Of a stretch of 64,000 bases of DNA, positions 7,903-18,180 are shown in pieces. Numbering within the stretch: position 1 is the stretch's first letter; the number at the start of each line of letters is the position of its first letter. A model generated the notes under the pieces. It saw only the letters and a program-made list of their open reading frames with translations. It searched no databases and had not been told where the DNA came from. Position numbers and translations under genes: made by a program. The stretch is from Sporolactobacillus kofuensis (GTDB taxonomy: Bacteria > Bacillota > Bacilli > Bacillales > Sporolactobacillaceae), in assembly GCF_024125425.1 (NCBI RefSeq), contig NZ_JAMXWN010000003.1, positions 205,049 to 269,048 of the forward strand, in the 5' to 3' direction.

Positions 7903-9102
7903 TCAAATGGGTACAGAAATTTTAATTTTGGTGCCCTTTCCGAGTACACTCGTCACGTCGATCTTACCATCAACCAATCGCGTTCTTTCTCTTAACCCCA
8001 ACAATCCATATTTTCCTTCATTGTTGCCGCTCGCTCTCATCTTAAACCCAATTCCATCGTCTTCAATGCGCATGATTACGTTCCTGTCTTGAACTTTTAC
8101 CACGATTTTTACGTTCTTCGCTTTCGCGTGTTTCGCCACGTTTGCCAAGCATTCACTAAATATATATAACATATGTTCTAACTTAAGAGAGGACAACTTC
8201 GGCAAAGGATCAACTTTATAATCGGTCTGGATCGAAGTTAGATTCGTAAATTCTTTTATCTTTTTTAGCGTTGCCTGCTCGAAACTAACCTTTTCGATAA
8301 CCTCTGCTCGTAAATTATCAATGGCCAATCTGGCATTACTCAACGTTTCCCTTGCCCTAATCATTGACTGTTTAATAATTTCTTTGGCGCGCGTATAATT
8401 TTCTTTCTGCAGATGTGCATCGACCGCCTCTAACTGCATGATTAGTCCCGCGAGACCCTGTGCTAATGTATCATGTAAATCCCGGGCGATACGATGTCGT
8501 TCGTTAGCTAAAGTCAATTCTTCAACTTTCAGCTGCGCCGCCTCTAATTCACGCACGTAATATTCCATTCGCATCCTTGCATCAACTTGTCTGCTATAAA
8601 TGATGGAATAGAAGCTAACAATGACTAAAATTAATAAGAAGATCAGAATAAACATTGGTAATCTTTGCGGTCCATAGTTTACGCCAATAACGATGCAATA
8701 GAGGGAATAAAAGATACAAAAAATGACCAAAGCTTTTCTTTTCTCGTGAAAGACCGTCATACTCTGAGCGACTATTATAGGAATCAGACCAATTAATAGA
8801 ACAGGAGAACCATTCGGAATCAAAAGTGCAGAAGTGAAAACGAGTCCGCCATGAAGAATAAAGTACAACCAAACCCATTTTTTTGTAAATAAAAACGAAA
8901 ACCAAAACAAAAAACAATTTAACGGAACAACAAGAATTAATGTAAAAGCAAGAATGCCAATCATAGACTGATCATAGACATGTTGGAGCATCAAAGATCC
9001 GATATATATAGCTATTGACCAGAGAACAGTAGCAATTCTCAATGGTGATGCCACAAATGAGTCACTATTAAAAGACATTATGAGACGATTACCCTTATGC
9101 AT
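7903..9102 (-). CDS. ydfH: Sensor histidine kinase, YdfH-like (HisKA_3)
   Basis: 399 residues. Five or six hydrophobic segments fill the first 170 residues with short loops, the pattern of an intramembrane-sensing kinase. The dimerisation domain has the HisKA_3 motif RHRIARDLHDTLAQGL with the phosphorylated His at about 210, and the C-terminal ATPase domain carries the N-box (LANVAKHAKAK), DDGIGF and GLLGLRER. The ATG at 9102 follows AAAGGAG by 8 bases; a longer frame to 9123 lacks a site. It precedes the response regulator, so the pair forms a two-component system. The signal is unknown; cell-envelope stress is typical for this family but is inference here. Confidence 0.88.
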   Translation of the reverse strand: MHKGNRLIMSFNSDSFVASPLRIATVLWSIAIYIGSLMLQHVYDQSMIGILAFTLILVVPLNCFLFWFSFLFTKKWVWLYFILHGGLVFTSALLIPNGSPVLLIGLIPIIVAQSMTVFHEKRKALVIFCIFYSLYCIVIGVNYGPQRLPMFILIFLLILVIVSFYSIIYSRQVDARMRMEYYVRELEAAQLKVEELTLANERHRIARDLHDTLAQGLAGLIMQLEAVDAHLQKENYTRAKEIIKQSMIRARETLSNARLAIDNLRAEVIEKVSFEQATLKKIKEFTNLTSIQTDYKVDPLPKLSSLKLEHMLYIFSECLANVAKHAKAKNVKIVVKVQDRNVIMRIEDDGIGFKMRASGNNEGKYGLLGLRERTRLVDGKIDVTSVLGKGTKIKISVPI

Positions 9103-9168
9103 TCTTCCTTCTCCTTTCACCAATGTAGACTAAAATGCTTCTCATTTTTCAGGGATAAAAAACTTCAT

Positions 9169-9648
9169 TTACTTGTGATACGGTTCACCTCTCATGATCT
9201 TGAATGCGCGATAGATCTGCTCAATTAAGATGAGGCGCATAAGCTGATGAGGAAAGGTGAATTTGGAGAAAGAGAGCTGGAAGTCGGACCGTCTTAAGAC
9301 TTCATCGCTGAGTCCGTTCGATCCGCCAATGATAAAGGCGAGATCGCTGTGCCCATAGGTGGCAAGATCCTGAATCTTTGCTGCAAATGTTTCCGACGGC
9401 ATTTGTTTGCCCTGAATCGCCAGTGCAATAGCATAAGCCGTTTCGGGCAACTTTTTCAATAGGCGATCACCTTCTGCCTGCTTGACTTGTTCGATTTCTG
9501 CGTCGGATAAGTTCTCGGGGGCTTTCTCATCAGGAACTTCGATCATCGTCACTTTAGCATAAGGCCCTAATCTTTTTGCATATTCTTCAATGCCTTGTTT
9601 GAAATATTTTTCTTTCAGTTTTCCCACTGATAAAATGCTGATATTCAC
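9169..9648 (-). CDS. rlmH: 23S rRNA pseudouridine-1915 N3-methyltransferase RlmH
   Basis: 159 residues, the usual length of the SPOUT methyltransferase RlmH (YydA in B. subtilis). The start is GTG. The knotted SAM-binding region is visible as FIIGGSNGL near 105, and the family C-terminus [18 protein letters not shown] ends in RGEPYHK. It methylates N3 of pseudouridine 1915 in helix 69 of 23S rRNA, using S-adenosylmethionine, on the assembled 70S ribosome. The first codons overlap the edge of a DnaA-box cluster that fills the upstream spacer. Confidence 0.95.
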   Translation of the reverse strand: MNISILSVGKLKEKYFKQGIEEYAKRLGPYAKVTMIEVPDEKAPENLSDAEIEQVKQAEGDRLLKKLPETAYAIALAIQGKQMPSETFAAKIQDLATYGHSDLAFIIGGSNGLSDEVLRRSDFQLSFSKFTFPHQLMRLILIEQIYRAFKIMRGEPYHK

Positions 9649-10051
9649 AACTTATCCCAACCTTATTTGGAGTTATACACAGAAGTTATGCACATATCCA
9701 CAGGCAATTGCTATATTCTGTATGGAATCACGCGTTTGCCACAAGATATGCACATTGAAAAATGTTGAAAATTGACGAATGTGGATAACTATTTTTATCA
9801 AAACGGCTCAAATTTTGTCGCTTTTGCTAAATTTTTTTTATACCGCTTCTTTTTACGAACACTTGATTCTGCATAGAGTCATTTTCCCCATCAAATCAAG
9901 ATTTTTCCCCATTTTATTTTCAGTAATCTAACTTAGGCACATTCATTTTATCATAGATAAATGAGGTGAATTTTCAGAGTTATTCACATTTCACCTTAAA
10001 ATGTGAATAACTTGTTGATAACTTATCGTCTATGTGCACAACTTGTCCACA
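9641..10051. promoter_or_regulatory. DnaA-box cluster upstream of rlmH
   Basis: The spacer between rlmH and htrA (9649-10264) carries many copies of the DnaA box TTATCCACA. An exact box lies on the minus strand at 9780-9788. One-mismatch boxes are at 9673-9681, 9686-9694, 9694-9702, 9980-9988, 10002-10010 (minus), 10014-10022 (minus) and 10043-10051; weaker ones are at 9641-9649 and 9746-9754. B. subtilis is known to have oriC-proximal DnaA-box clusters that restrain initiation, and from memory one is near yydA, the rlmH orthologue. The position here is about 34 kb from oriC. The remainder of the spacer holds a repeat copy and the htrA terminator. Confidence 0.65.
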
Positions 10052-10119
10052 TTATGAACGTTTTTATACACCTTTCTACTTGTTCTTCTAAGAAAACCGG
10101 GCGAATTAACACTCGGTCC

Positions 10120-10207
10120 TTATTTTGCATCACTTGCACTTCGATTGCTCGCTTCTCGCATCTTCGCCGCCTTTTTATGTTATAAGCATTTTACTTTCTT
10201 ATCTTTC
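10120..10207 (-). repeat. Dispersed 3' repeat, copy E (short form)
   Basis: Read on the minus strand this shares GAAAGATAAG, GCGAAGATGCGAGA and AGTGATGCAAAATAA with copy D at 28077-28199 but lacks its GC-rich middle. It lies just beyond the htrA terminator, in the htrA direction. Confidence 0.6.
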
Positions 10208-10208
10208 C

Positions 10209-10247
10209 AAAAAAAACGGATCGAAAGACTTATTTGTCCTTCGATCC
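10209..10247 (-). terminator. Intrinsic terminator of htrA
   Basis: GGATCGAA (10218-10225) pairs with TTCGATCC (10240-10247); on the minus strand eight T residues follow (A-run at 10209-10216). Confidence 0.85.
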
Positions 10248-10264
10248 ACCTCAATAATCTTTAT

Positions 10265-11500
10265 TTATGAAAAAGTCTTGCTGCCAAGTTTCAAATGCGA
10301 ATGATGAAGCTTGCCCATTCGGTAAAAGTCAATCGTAACTGTCTGACCCGCACGGAGCTGCGTATACATATATGTGGAGAATTCAATATAGCTTTTGATT
10401 TCGTGCCCGTTAATTTTCGTAATCACATCGCCAGCCTCAAGCCCGCTTTTCGCTGCAGGACTTGAATTTTGCACATCGGTGACAACCAGACCTGTTTTTA
10501 TACTCGATGGCAGTTGCAGCTGATTTACTTCTTCATTAGGTACCATTGACAAGTCAACAATACTTACACCAAGCATCGGGCGCTCAATCTTGCCGTTCTT
10601 CTCCAATTTACTAATTACCGGTTTGGCCACATTAATTGGTATCGCAAAGCCAATTCCTTCTACCCCTTCATCGGTACCACTGCCCGTCGAAGCGATTTTC
10701 GATGAGTTAATACCAATGACCTGCCCGGCTATATTCACAAGTGCACCGCCACTGTTGCCAGGGTTGATGGCCGCATCCGTTTGCAGTACCTGAGCTTCAA
10801 TCGATGCATTATTACTTTCAACCGGGATCGTTCGATTCGTAGAGCTAATAATCCCTTCGGTTACTGAACCGGAAAAGCCAAGCGGATTGCCAATCGCAAT
10901 TGCCGGTTCGCCACGTTTCAATTCCGAAGAATTCCCAAATTCAGCAACTGACTTTACATTCTTCGCTGGAATTCTGAGCACCGCCAAATCATACAGGGCA
11001 TCCTTCCCAAGAACTGTGGCATTCGTTTTTAACTGATCATTCAAACGGACTTCCACTTTCTCCGCCCCGGAAACCACGTGATTGTTGGTTACAACATAGG
11101 CATACTGATTGTCTTTTTTATAAATAATTCCGGAACCAATGCCTGATTCAGTATACTTATTGTCGAAGAAGTTCGCCTTCTGCAGGTTAATTACGGCAAC
11201 AACCGCCGGAGAAACCTTATCCACAGCTTGGGTTACCGATGATGTAACGTTGACGTTTATTTGACGGTTGAATGTTGGGTTGCTGACATTACTTGAATTT
11301 TGCGCGCCTGTCGAAACCTGATATGGAAATACGCCTAGATCTGATAATATTGGAGCAAAGATCAGAAGGCAAACCATGCCGACAATGGCACCAACGAAAC
11401 CAGAAAAAAACCAGCCCCCGCGGATGCGGGTCTCATGTGATTGGCGAGATTTTTCTTTTGATTCCGGATCATTCCCTATTTGGTTGTCGTCATACCCCAT
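10265..11500 (-). CDS. htrA: HtrA-like serine protease (YycK/DegP family)
   Basis: 411 residues from the ATG at 11500, which follows AGAGGAGG by 7 bases. One membrane helix (about 30-52) anchors the protein, with protease and PDZ domains outside. The catalytic triad is complete: His141 (TNNHVVSG), Asp171 (YDLAVLR) and Ser250 (NPGNSGGAL). A single PDZ domain follows at about 305-400. HtrA degrades or refolds damaged exported proteins at the membrane. It stands downstream of the wal operon, as yycK does in B. subtilis, but the 250-base spacer and own terminator suggest a separate transcript. A TATAAT-like -10 can be seen in the upstream region near 11664. Confidence 0.95.
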   Translation of the reverse strand: MGYDDNQIGNDPESKEKSRQSHETRIRGGWFFSGFVGAIVGMVCLLIFAPILSDLGVFPYQVSTGAQNSSNVSNPTFNRQINVNVTSSVTQAVDKVSPAVVAVINLQKANFFDNKYTESGIGSGIIYKKDNQYAYVVTNNHVVSGAEKVEVRLNDQLKTNATVLGKDALYDLAVLRIPAKNVKSVAEFGNSSELKRGEPAIAIGNPLGFSGSVTEGIISSTNRTIPVESNNASIEAQVLQTDAAINPGNSGGALVNIAGQVIGINSSKIASTGSGTDEGVEGIGFAIPINVAKPVISKLEKNGKIERPMLGVSIVDLSMVPNEEVNQLQLPSSIKTGLVVTDVQNSSPAAKSGLEAGDVITKINGHEIKSYIEFSTYMYTQLRAGQTVTIDFYRMGKLHHSHLKLGSKTFS

Positions 11501-11749
11501 ACCTATTCCTCCTCTGATGCATTCACAGAGCATTCCAGCACATGAAAAGGCACATCAAATTGAGCATCGCAAATAGTTCGGTTTTCTTTGACAAAGGTGC
11601 CGCTCTCAAGTGCTGATCTCTCTTGTATTCTGTACTCTTAATGTACCACCTAATATTTCCATTATAAAAATTATGTGACTATTTCTATAAGCATCGCAAA
11701 ATTACCGTTCTTCTATGTAAAGAATAGCCACAATCTAATGGGAATAAAC

Positions 11750-12544
11750 CTAAATAGCTGTTAATGAGGTTGAATGTTCCGGATCCGTATCGAAGAGACC
11801 GACTTCGCGTCCTAACTTTAATCCAATGCTCTCTAGTCGCTGACCCACGCTCATTCTCGCCAATTCTTTCATATTGTTGTCTTTACTTAGGTGTGCAAGA
11901 TAGATCTTCTTCGTGCGATCACCAAAGACCTCAGTAAGTGCGCGTCCCGACTCTTCATTCGAAATATGGCCGGTATCCCCAAGAATACGCCGTTTGACGC
12001 TCCAAGGGTAGCGTCCCATCATCAACATTTCTGTATCATGGTTTGCCTCCATAATATACGCATCCGAATCACGAATTAACCCTTTAATATGATCGGAGAC
12101 ATAACCAAGGTCGGTCAATAGCGTTAACTGCTTCTCCTGATGACGCACAACATAAAACATCGGATCAGCTGCGTCGTGAGAGACAGAAAAAGACTCTATG
12201 TCTAAATTACCAAACGTTTTTGACGTATTTGCAGAAAACGCAAATTTCTGTTCAACAGGGATATCCCCAATCACTGAGGCCATTGCTTGCCAAGTTTTCG
12301 GGTTTGCGTAGACAGGTGTATGGAACCGCCGCGCGAAGACACCAAGTCCCTTAATATGATCACTATGTTCGTGGGTGACGAGGATCCCATCAATGTCTTC
12401 TGGGCGTCGACCAATTTGTCCGAGCAGTTCAATCATTTTCTTGCCACTTAATCCACAATCAATTAATAGATGCTGCTGCTCAGTCTCTATATAGAGAGAA
12501 TTCCCCGTACTACCGCTTGCCAGTACGCTAAAATTAAAAGCCAC
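11750..12544 (-). CDS. walJ: WalJ/YycJ metallo-beta-lactamase-fold hydrolase
   Basis: 264 residues from a GTG at 12544 preceded by GGGAGGGG at 5 bases. The metal-binding motif [10 protein letters not shown] is clear near residue 60, with further His/Asp ligands (DTGHIS around 190). YycJ-like proteins are predicted metal-dependent nucleases of the MBL fold; B. subtilis WalJ has been linked to coordination of cell division with replication and to mismatch-repair exonuclease activity. It is the last gene of the walRKHIJ operon, 47 bases after walI. Confidence 0.92.
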   Translation of the reverse strand: MAFNFSVLASGSTGNSLYIETEQQHLLIDCGLSGKKMIELLGQIGRRPEDIDGILVTHEHSDHIKGLGVFARRFHTPVYANPKTWQAMASVIGDIPVEQKFAFSANTSKTFGNLDIESFSVSHDAADPMFYVVRHQEKQLTLLTDLGYVSDHIKGLIRDSDAYIMEANHDTEMLMMGRYPWSVKRRILGDTGHISNEESGRALTEVFGDRTKKIYLAHLSKDNNMKELARMSVGQRLESIGLKLGREVGLFDTDPEHSTSLTAI

Positions 12545-12591
12545 TTCTACCCCTCCCAAGGGTGATTCACAAATCACGATCAATCTCTTTT

Positions 12592-13404
12592 TTAATTAAT
12601 CGATTGTACATTCCCGGATACTGCATTAATAAAATAGTCCGTTGTTCCACTCACTGTATGAACCACGATATGCCATGCAGGTACAAAAATCAACGGTTCG
12701 GCACTCTCATCGCCTACCGTGTTCACGTAGCAAAGCTGAATGGCTTTAATATGAAGCAAATTGTAGCCCACCAAATCGGTTCGATCTGCTAGATAATTGA
12801 TTGCTTGACTGGCTTCAATCAGATCGACGTGGCTGTGTTTATTTGAGCTCAGCTTCAAATAGCTCTGATGAAAACCAGTGACTTGTTTGTTGCGCACGGT
12901 GAAATCAAGCATCTGCGTTTTGTTGCGGCTACTTATAAAGACCGGTCGGCTTTGATACAACTGCACAAACTTCAGCGAACTTTTATCATCCGCGGATTGC
13001 CAATAAATATAATCTTGTCCCTGGTATACCTTGGCAAGCAAATTTTTTTGTACATCCTCATTATTGATGTCCCCAAGAGCTAACGGTTTTGCAAAAGTAC
13101 CCGTCAACTGTTGTCCGTTTTCGTTAACAGTCATTTTCTGTTTCCCAGAAACAATGTCACCCGTTGATAAACCGCTGATCGCCTCTTTTTTTTGCGTAAA
13201 ATTAATTCGAGTTCCTCTTAGAAACGTCACATCTTTCGGCAATGTGGGCATAACTGTGTCAATTTTATAGTTATATTGTCTTTTTTCATCATGAAGGCCC
13301 TCAATACTCTCGTCCTGCTGCCTCATGTACATCTCAAAGACTAGGAAAACATCGAGAAGAAGGAAACAAATGATAAAAATGGACTTTGTTCTGCTCCAAT
13401 TCAT
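12592..13404 (-). CDS. walI: WalI (YycI) regulator of the WalK kinase
   Basis: 270 residues. A single N-terminal membrane segment ([18 protein letters not shown], 9-26) precedes an extracytoplasmic YycI domain. With WalH it forms a membrane complex that restrains the kinase WalK in B. subtilis. The start overlaps the end of walH by 4 bases (ATGA), indicating coupled translation. Confidence 0.93.
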   Translation of the reverse strand: MNWSRTKSIFIICFLLLDVFLVFEMYMRQQDESIEGLHDEKRQYNYKIDTVMPTLPKDVTFLRGTRINFTQKKEAISGLSTGDIVSGKQKMTVNENGQQLTGTFAKPLALGDINNEDVQKNLLAKVYQGQDYIYWQSADDKSSLKFVQLYQSRPVFISSRNKTQMLDFTVRNKQVTGFHQSYLKLSSNKHSHVDLIEASQAINYLADRTDLVGYNLLHIKAIQLCYVNTVGDESAEPLIFVPAWHIVVHTVSGTTDYFINAVSGNVQSIN

Positions 13405-14726
13405 GATGGAGTCTCCTTCCCACTATTGATGCCACGAGCGTTCATAAGCGCACTCGTCACGGAGTACCAACGACCGCCTATCTTATAAAACCAATCCGGT
13501 GTCGCTGAAATGGACTGATCAGAATCAGATGTTGGATTTTTCAGCTCATAGCCTATAGTCAAATCTTCAATCTTCTTAACTTGTACATTCGTATTACTGC
13601 TCAGTTGATCAAGTATTTCTTTACCAGAGTCGAGTGCAATTCGTCCTTGACCACCTACAGGATTAAGATCAAGCAAGGTTCCTCTATAGTTGCTCAACTC
13701 ACCGCTCTTCCAGGACAACTCGATCAAGCTCAAGTACCAATTAGGATAGGTCTCTGTATTGAACACCATATAATTACCTAAGGTCATCCGAAATGTAGCC
13801 GTGCCATCTCCTCGAGAATTCTTGAGAGAAACACCTTGGTAAATATAATTGTCTGTCCATATTTTAAAATTGTTCATCCACTCAATGCTTCCAATAATCG
13901 GATCCTGCTTCTGTCCTGAACTGCTGGTGATGCCCGGATTAACAAATTGGATCACATTATTGGTTCGCTCCATCTGCCGTTCACTATCCGTGTACTCTGT
14001 CTTCCCTCTTGATGGAAAGACATTATCCGGATCAGTGAAGAGTATCGGTATGAATTCTTCGAGTGACAAGCGTTGGTAATAGCTGATCTCTGAGTACATA
14101 TAGGTCTTATTATCCGGCAAATAGACAATCTTACCATTTAACGCTTGACGATCATAAGGATGGAGATTGGTGTCTACATACAACCCCTTCAAGTTATTCA
14201 TGTTCAGATGGTCCACCGTTGTATACAGCTTGCTTCTTTCATCAGGCGAATAAAAAACTGCGTTCACATTTCGCCCATTAGGTGAGCTGAATACCTCAAC
14301 ACGATCAATGAGCAACTTACTTCTAGTTAATGATTTGTCGTTATCATCAAACGAAAATACTTTACTGAGTGCATCAATCGTGAGCGGTGCCGGAAAGACC
14401 AATGTATAATGGGGGTTGTTATTCGTGCCTTGTCCAATCGTATAATTGGTTGATTCACGAAAAATCGATTGGCGAAGCAGCGTATAGACTCTCTGAATCT
14501 GATTGGTGCTGTTTTGTCCGAATTCACCATTGCTATTATGTTCCAGCATCAAATTTGGACGAATGACCTCGGGAATATTACGCGCTTGAGCGATGGCAAC
14601 CCGCTTTGTTGAATTCGGGTTGTAGTTCTCGAAATCCGATTTATAGAATAATATGTTAAAAGTCATCGTAACACTTGCAAGCACAAGAGCGCCAAGCAAT
14701 ATGGATTTGAACACTTCGCGATGCAT
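13401..14726 (-). CDS. walH: WalH (YycH) regulator of the WalK kinase
   Basis: 441 residues with one membrane helix at about 7-29 and a large external YycH domain. Together with WalI it modulates WalK. It starts one base after the walK stop codon region and overlaps walI by 4 bases, so the five wal genes are one transcript. Confidence 0.93.
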   Translation of the reverse strand: MHREVFKSILLGALVLASVTMTFNILFYKSDFENYNPNSTKRVAIAQARNIPEVIRPNLMLEHNSNGEFGQNSTNQIQRVYTLLRQSIFRESTNYTIGQGTNNNPHYTLVFPAPLTIDALSKVFSFDDNDKSLTRSKLLIDRVEVFSSPNGRNVNAVFYSPDERSKLYTTVDHLNMNNLKGLYVDTNLHPYDRQALNGKIVYLPDNKTYMYSEISYYQRLSLEEFIPILFTDPDNVFPSRGKTEYTDSERQMERTNNVIQFVNPGITSSSGQKQDPIIGSIEWMNNFKIWTDNYIYQGVSLKNSRGDGTATFRMTLGNYMVFNTETYPNWYLSLIELSWKSGELSNYRGTLLDLNPVGGQGRIALDSGKEILDQLSSNTNVQVKKIEDLTIGYELKNPTSDSDQSISATPDWFYKIGGRWYSVTSALMNARGINSGKETPS

Positions 14727-14727
14727 C

Positions 14728-16545
14728 TCAATTATCCCTTCTATCTAACGGAAGTACAAAATGGATCGTCGTTCCTCTATTCCAGTCACTTTCCGCCCAA
14801 ATTTCTCCGCCCTGTGCTTCAATCATCTCTTTGGCAATTGCAAGTCCGAGTCCCGTACCACCCAATTTTCGTGAACGTGCACGATCAACTCTATAGAAAC
14901 GGTTGAAAATCTTAGGCAGATTTTCCTTTGGAATACCCACTCCTTGGTCACTGATCATCGTCCGGATGTTGCGTCCTCTGCGCGTAATCCGAAAGGTGAT
15001 CGTTCCGCCTTCTGGAGAGTATTTGATTGCATTCGAGAGAATGTTATCAATCACTTGTGTCAGCTTATCACGGTCAACATTGACATAAAACGATCCCCTT
15101 GGAAAATAACGAACAAATTCGATGTTCTGTTTCTTTGACATCTCAAAACGATCCATAATACTTTGACAGAACTCGACATACTCCGTTCGCTCTAAATGAA
15201 TTTTATAATCTCTGGAATCAAGTCGTGAGAGTTGCAATAAATCATTTACTAACCGAATCATACGCTCGGTTTCACGCTGAGTAACCCCGAGAAATTTGGT
15301 TGCCAGAGCAGCGTCTTCCACCGCACCGTCTTGAAGTGCCTCCAGATAACTTTTCATCGTTGTCAACGGCGTGCGCAACTCATGAGAGACATTGGCAACG
15401 AATTCTCGACGCTCCATGTCTACTTGTTCCTGTTCCGTCACGTCATGAATGACCGCAATGAGACCATTTGTAATTCCATTGTCCTTTTTCACAACTGAAA
15501 AGTTTGCTCTGAGTAGGATTGTTTCATCATCTGTACTAAAATCCAGTACGATCGAGTCCGTTAACTCATAGAGGTCCATAATCTTATGCTCTTTGCGTAT
15601 TTTCAACAAGTCGAGGATCGAATTGCCGGTCACATCATGGCGGTAGACCCCAAGCAATTGTTCCGCCCGGTTATTCATCAAAATAACATTACCCTTACGA
15701 TCCGTTGCAATGACGCCATCCGTCATATAGGTGAGTACCGATTTCAATTTACGCCGCTCTGATTCAGTCGTGGCATTCGCCTCGCGTAGCTTCATCGTCA
15801 TATTGTTAAATGATGTGGCCAGTTGTCCAATTTCATCCGGCTCAGTCATCTGTACTTTTCGCGTAAAATTACCTTGGGAAACAGCAAGAACTTGCCGTTG
15901 CATCTGTACAAGCGGTCGAGTAATTGTTCGCGCCAGGAAGAACCCAAGTACAGCAGTCACTAATAAGGCAAATATTGTTGCAGAAGCCAAAATCTGATTA
16001 ATCTGCTGCAACTGTGCGTAGACACTTTCAAAGCTCTTTTCCACGTAGAGAATACCATAATGCTGATTATCCACTTTAATCGGTGTCGTCACAATATCCA
16101 CACGTTCACCGCTTTTATGATCGGTTCGTCGATATTTATTCGTCACATTTGATGATAGGTTTTGGATAATCAACCGATTCGTTGTTCGTTTCCCAACAAC
16201 ATCCTCGTGTTTCTCATCGGCGGCGACAATCACCGTATTCTCATCAATAACTTCTACTTCTCTGATGTTGTTATCGAGTTCCATAAGCTGATTTTGGATT
16301 TGATCGGTCACATGATTCGGATCATCGACATTGGTATCCCGGGCTTCGCGAATTGCCTCGCCTACATTCCAGGAAATGAGCTGACTCTGGCTTTCTAGTG
16401 ACTTTTCAAAGCTATCCAAAGTAATCGTTTTAACACGATCAGAAAAATAGACACCAATCAACTGCATGGCGAGCAAGATTAACAGAGTATAGATCAAAAC
16501 CATTTTAAACTGAATCGATTTAAAAAAACCGACTTTATTCATCAC
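14728..16545 (-). CDS. walK: WalK sensor histidine kinase
   Basis: 605 residues in the canonical order: membrane helix 1 (about 12-32), an extracellular PAS-like domain, helix 2 (about 182-204), HAMP (205-258), cytoplasmic PAS (about 265-370), HisKA with the phosphorylated His in NVSHELRTP (about 387), and the ATPase domain with GTGLGLAI. WalK senses the state of cell-wall synthesis and phosphorylates WalR, controlling autolysins; the system is essential in B. subtilis and S. aureus. Its start overlaps walR by 11 bases. Confidence 0.97.
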   Translation of the reverse strand: MMNKVGFFKSIQFKMVLIYTLLILLAMQLIGVYFSDRVKTITLDSFEKSLESQSQLISWNVGEAIREARDTNVDDPNHVTDQIQNQLMELDNNIREVEVIDENTVIVAADEKHEDVVGKRTTNRLIIQNLSSNVTNKYRRTDHKSGERVDIVTTPIKVDNQHYGILYVEKSFESVYAQLQQINQILASATIFALLVTAVLGFFLARTITRPLVQMQRQVLAVSQGNFTRKVQMTEPDEIGQLATSFNNMTMKLREANATTESERRKLKSVLTYMTDGVIATDRKGNVILMNNRAEQLLGVYRHDVTGNSILDLLKIRKEHKIMDLYELTDSIVLDFSTDDETILLRANFSVVKKDNGITNGLIAVIHDVTEQEQVDMERREFVANVSHELRTPLTTMKSYLEALQDGAVEDAALATKFLGVTQRETERMIRLVNDLLQLSRLDSRDYKIHLERTEYVEFCQSIMDRFEMSKKQNIEFVRYFPRGSFYVNVDRDKLTQVIDNILSNAIKYSPEGGTITFRITRRGRNIRTMISDQGVGIPKENLPKIFNRFYRVDRARSRKLGGTGLGLAIAKEMIEAQGGEIWAESDWNRGTTIHFVLPLDRRDN

Positions 16546-17254
16546 TATTCTCCTGATTTGGTTCTTTCAAATAATAACCGACGCCTCGGCGCGTAATAAT
16601 CCATGCTGGTCGACTTGGATTATCTTCAATCTTCTCACGTAATCGGCGCACTGTAACATCGACTGTCCGCACATCGCCAAAGTAGTCATAACCCCAAACC
16701 GTTTGAAGTAAATTTTCACGAGTCATGACTTGTCCTATATGATCGGCAAGATAGTGCAGCAGCTCAAATTCACGGTGCGTAAGCTCAACCATTTTTCCGC
16801 GCTTTGTAACCACGTACGCGTCGAGGTGAATTACCAGATCCCCAATTTCTATATTATTTTCCTGCTTCTTATCTTCTTCGGTGCCTTCCTGCCTGTGCCG
16901 CCTTAAGTTCGCTTTAACTCGGGCAATCAATTCACGGTTGCTGAACGGCTTCGTGACATAATCATCTGCTCCCATTTCAAGACCCAGCACTTTATCTATT
17001 TCTGAATCTTTCGCTGTCAACATAATGATCGGCATATTATGTGTCTTCCTGACCTCGCGGCATACCTCCATGCCGTCTTTGATCGGTAGCATCACATCGA
17101 GCAGAATCATATCCGGATTTTCCTGCTCTACCTTTTCCAGTGCCTCTTCACCGTCATAAGCGCAAACAACCTCATATCCTTCCTTTTCCAAATTAAATTG
17201 CAGGATATCCGCAATCGGTTGTTCATCATCGACAACAAGAATTTTATTTTCCAT
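16535..17254 (-). CDS. walR: WalR response regulator (OmpR family)
   Basis: 239 residues. The receiver carries the acidic pair D9-D10, phosphoacceptor Asp53 (MILLDVMLP), Thr (LTAKD) and Lys102 (VTKPF); the winged-helix DNA-binding domain covers about 130-235 with [15 protein letters not shown]. It is the master regulator of cell-wall hydrolase genes and first gene of walRKHIJ. The 335-base region upstream must hold the promoter. Confidence 0.97.
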   Translation of the reverse strand: MENKILVVDDEQPIADILQFNLEKEGYEVVCAYDGEEALEKVEQENPDMILLDVMLPIKDGMEVCREVRKTHNMPIIMLTAKDSEIDKVLGLEMGADDYVTKPFSNRELIARVKANLRRHRQEGTEEDKKQENNIEIGDLVIHLDAYVVTKRGKMVELTHREFELLHYLADHIGQVMTRENLLQTVWGYDYFGDVRTVDVTVRRLREKIEDNPSRPAWIITRRGVGYYLKEPNQENSDE

Positions 17255-17591
17255 AGGGTAAACCCCCTTCTCAAATCTTGTGATGTATTTCTCATGTATT
17301 TTCGTTTATTCAGGTCCTATTTAATGTTCTTCCTAATTAATAAAGAATTGCGTTAATCGTGATGGCTCGATCGATGCGATGACCATGAATTTCTAAAAGG
17401 GCTCTCTATAGCATTCGCATCCCCTTAATCATTTCGCTCGTACCCGCACATTTACCTTTTTATTTTAACATAATCATGATGACTGTCCTAATCAAGCGAA
17501 AAGGACAAGACCTTCAGAAAGTTCCGAAAGTCTTGTCCTCTAATAAAACATATTCTATTAAGAGCGTACATCGCTTATATTTGACAAAACA
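17255..17591. other. Spacer between walR and the tRNA operon
   Basis: 337 bases with no supported gene. The half next to walR is AT-rich and should carry the wal operon promoter, which I could not place with confidence. The half next to the tRNAs contains the terminator at 17502-17539. A frame of about 105 codons across the tRNAs is spurious. Confidence 0.5.
17495..17539 (-). terminator. Intrinsic terminator of the tRNA operon
   Basis: AGGACAAGAC (17502-17511) pairs exactly with GTCTTGTCCT (17530-17539); on the minus strand the stem is followed by TTTCGCTT. Confidence 0.75.
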
Positions 17592-17664
<73 letters not shown>

Positions 17665-17671
17665 ATAATAA

Positions 17672-17747
17672 TGGCGGATCCGATCGGATTTGAACCGACG
17701 ATCTCCTGCGTGACAGGCAGGCATGTTAACCCCTACACCACGGATCC
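17672..17747 (-). tRNA. tRNA-Asp (GTC)
   Basis: 76 bases including an encoded CCA. Acceptor GGATCCG pairs with CGGATCC, discriminator G; anticodon loop CTGTCAC gives GTC. Middle gene of the cluster. Confidence 0.96.
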
Positions 17748-17749
17748 AT

Positions 17750-17826
<77 letters not shown>

Positions 17827-17979
17827 ATATTATGCAGTTAAAAACGAAGTACCTTTTTGCGGCACAAGAAACATTTTACCATGATCATTCTATTAACGCA
17901 ACTGATATTTCATTTTTATGATTTAATGGGTTTGAAAAACTGGGTAAATAACCGCTTAATGCTTCTTTGTGTATCAATT

Positions 17980-18108
17980 ATGCTGCGCATGCTCGCTTAC
18001 CGCGGGTACACCGGAATCCCCCTCGAAGGCAAAAGTCTGCGGGGTCTTAGCACGCGATCACCAGGAGCGATCCCGCAGGCATCACGCATCTTTGCTGCAT
18101 TTTTACAC
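17980..18108 (-). repeat. Dispersed 3' repeat, copy F
   Basis: On the minus strand it contains GCCTGCGGGATCGCTCCTGG, TGATCGCG and GACCCCGCAGA in the order seen in copies A and C. CTGCGGG and CCCGCAG can form a hairpin. It begins just past the purA terminator, in the purA direction. Confidence 0.65.
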
Positions 18109-18149
18109 ACAAAAAAACGTTGCGGCATCATTTATGTGACCACAACGTT
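18108..18149 (-). terminator. Intrinsic terminator of purA
   Basis: AACGTTGCGG (18116-18125) pairs with CCACAACGTT (18140-18149) with one mismatch; TTTTTTT follows on the minus strand. Confidence 0.8.
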
Positions 18150-18180
18150 TTCCTTAATTGGATTTTTACCGATTATAAAC

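Larger units (their letters stand above)
17827..18180. other. Spacer between purA and the tRNA cluster
   Basis: 354 bases. From the purA side it holds the purA terminator (18116-18149), repeat copy F (17980-18108) and then an AT-rich stretch that probably carries the tRNA promoter. No gene is supported. Confidence 0.6.

Noticed and set aside
10003..10185. 60-codon plus-strand frame
   Set aside because: Lies in the DnaA-box cluster and repeat copy E, with no ribosome-binding site.
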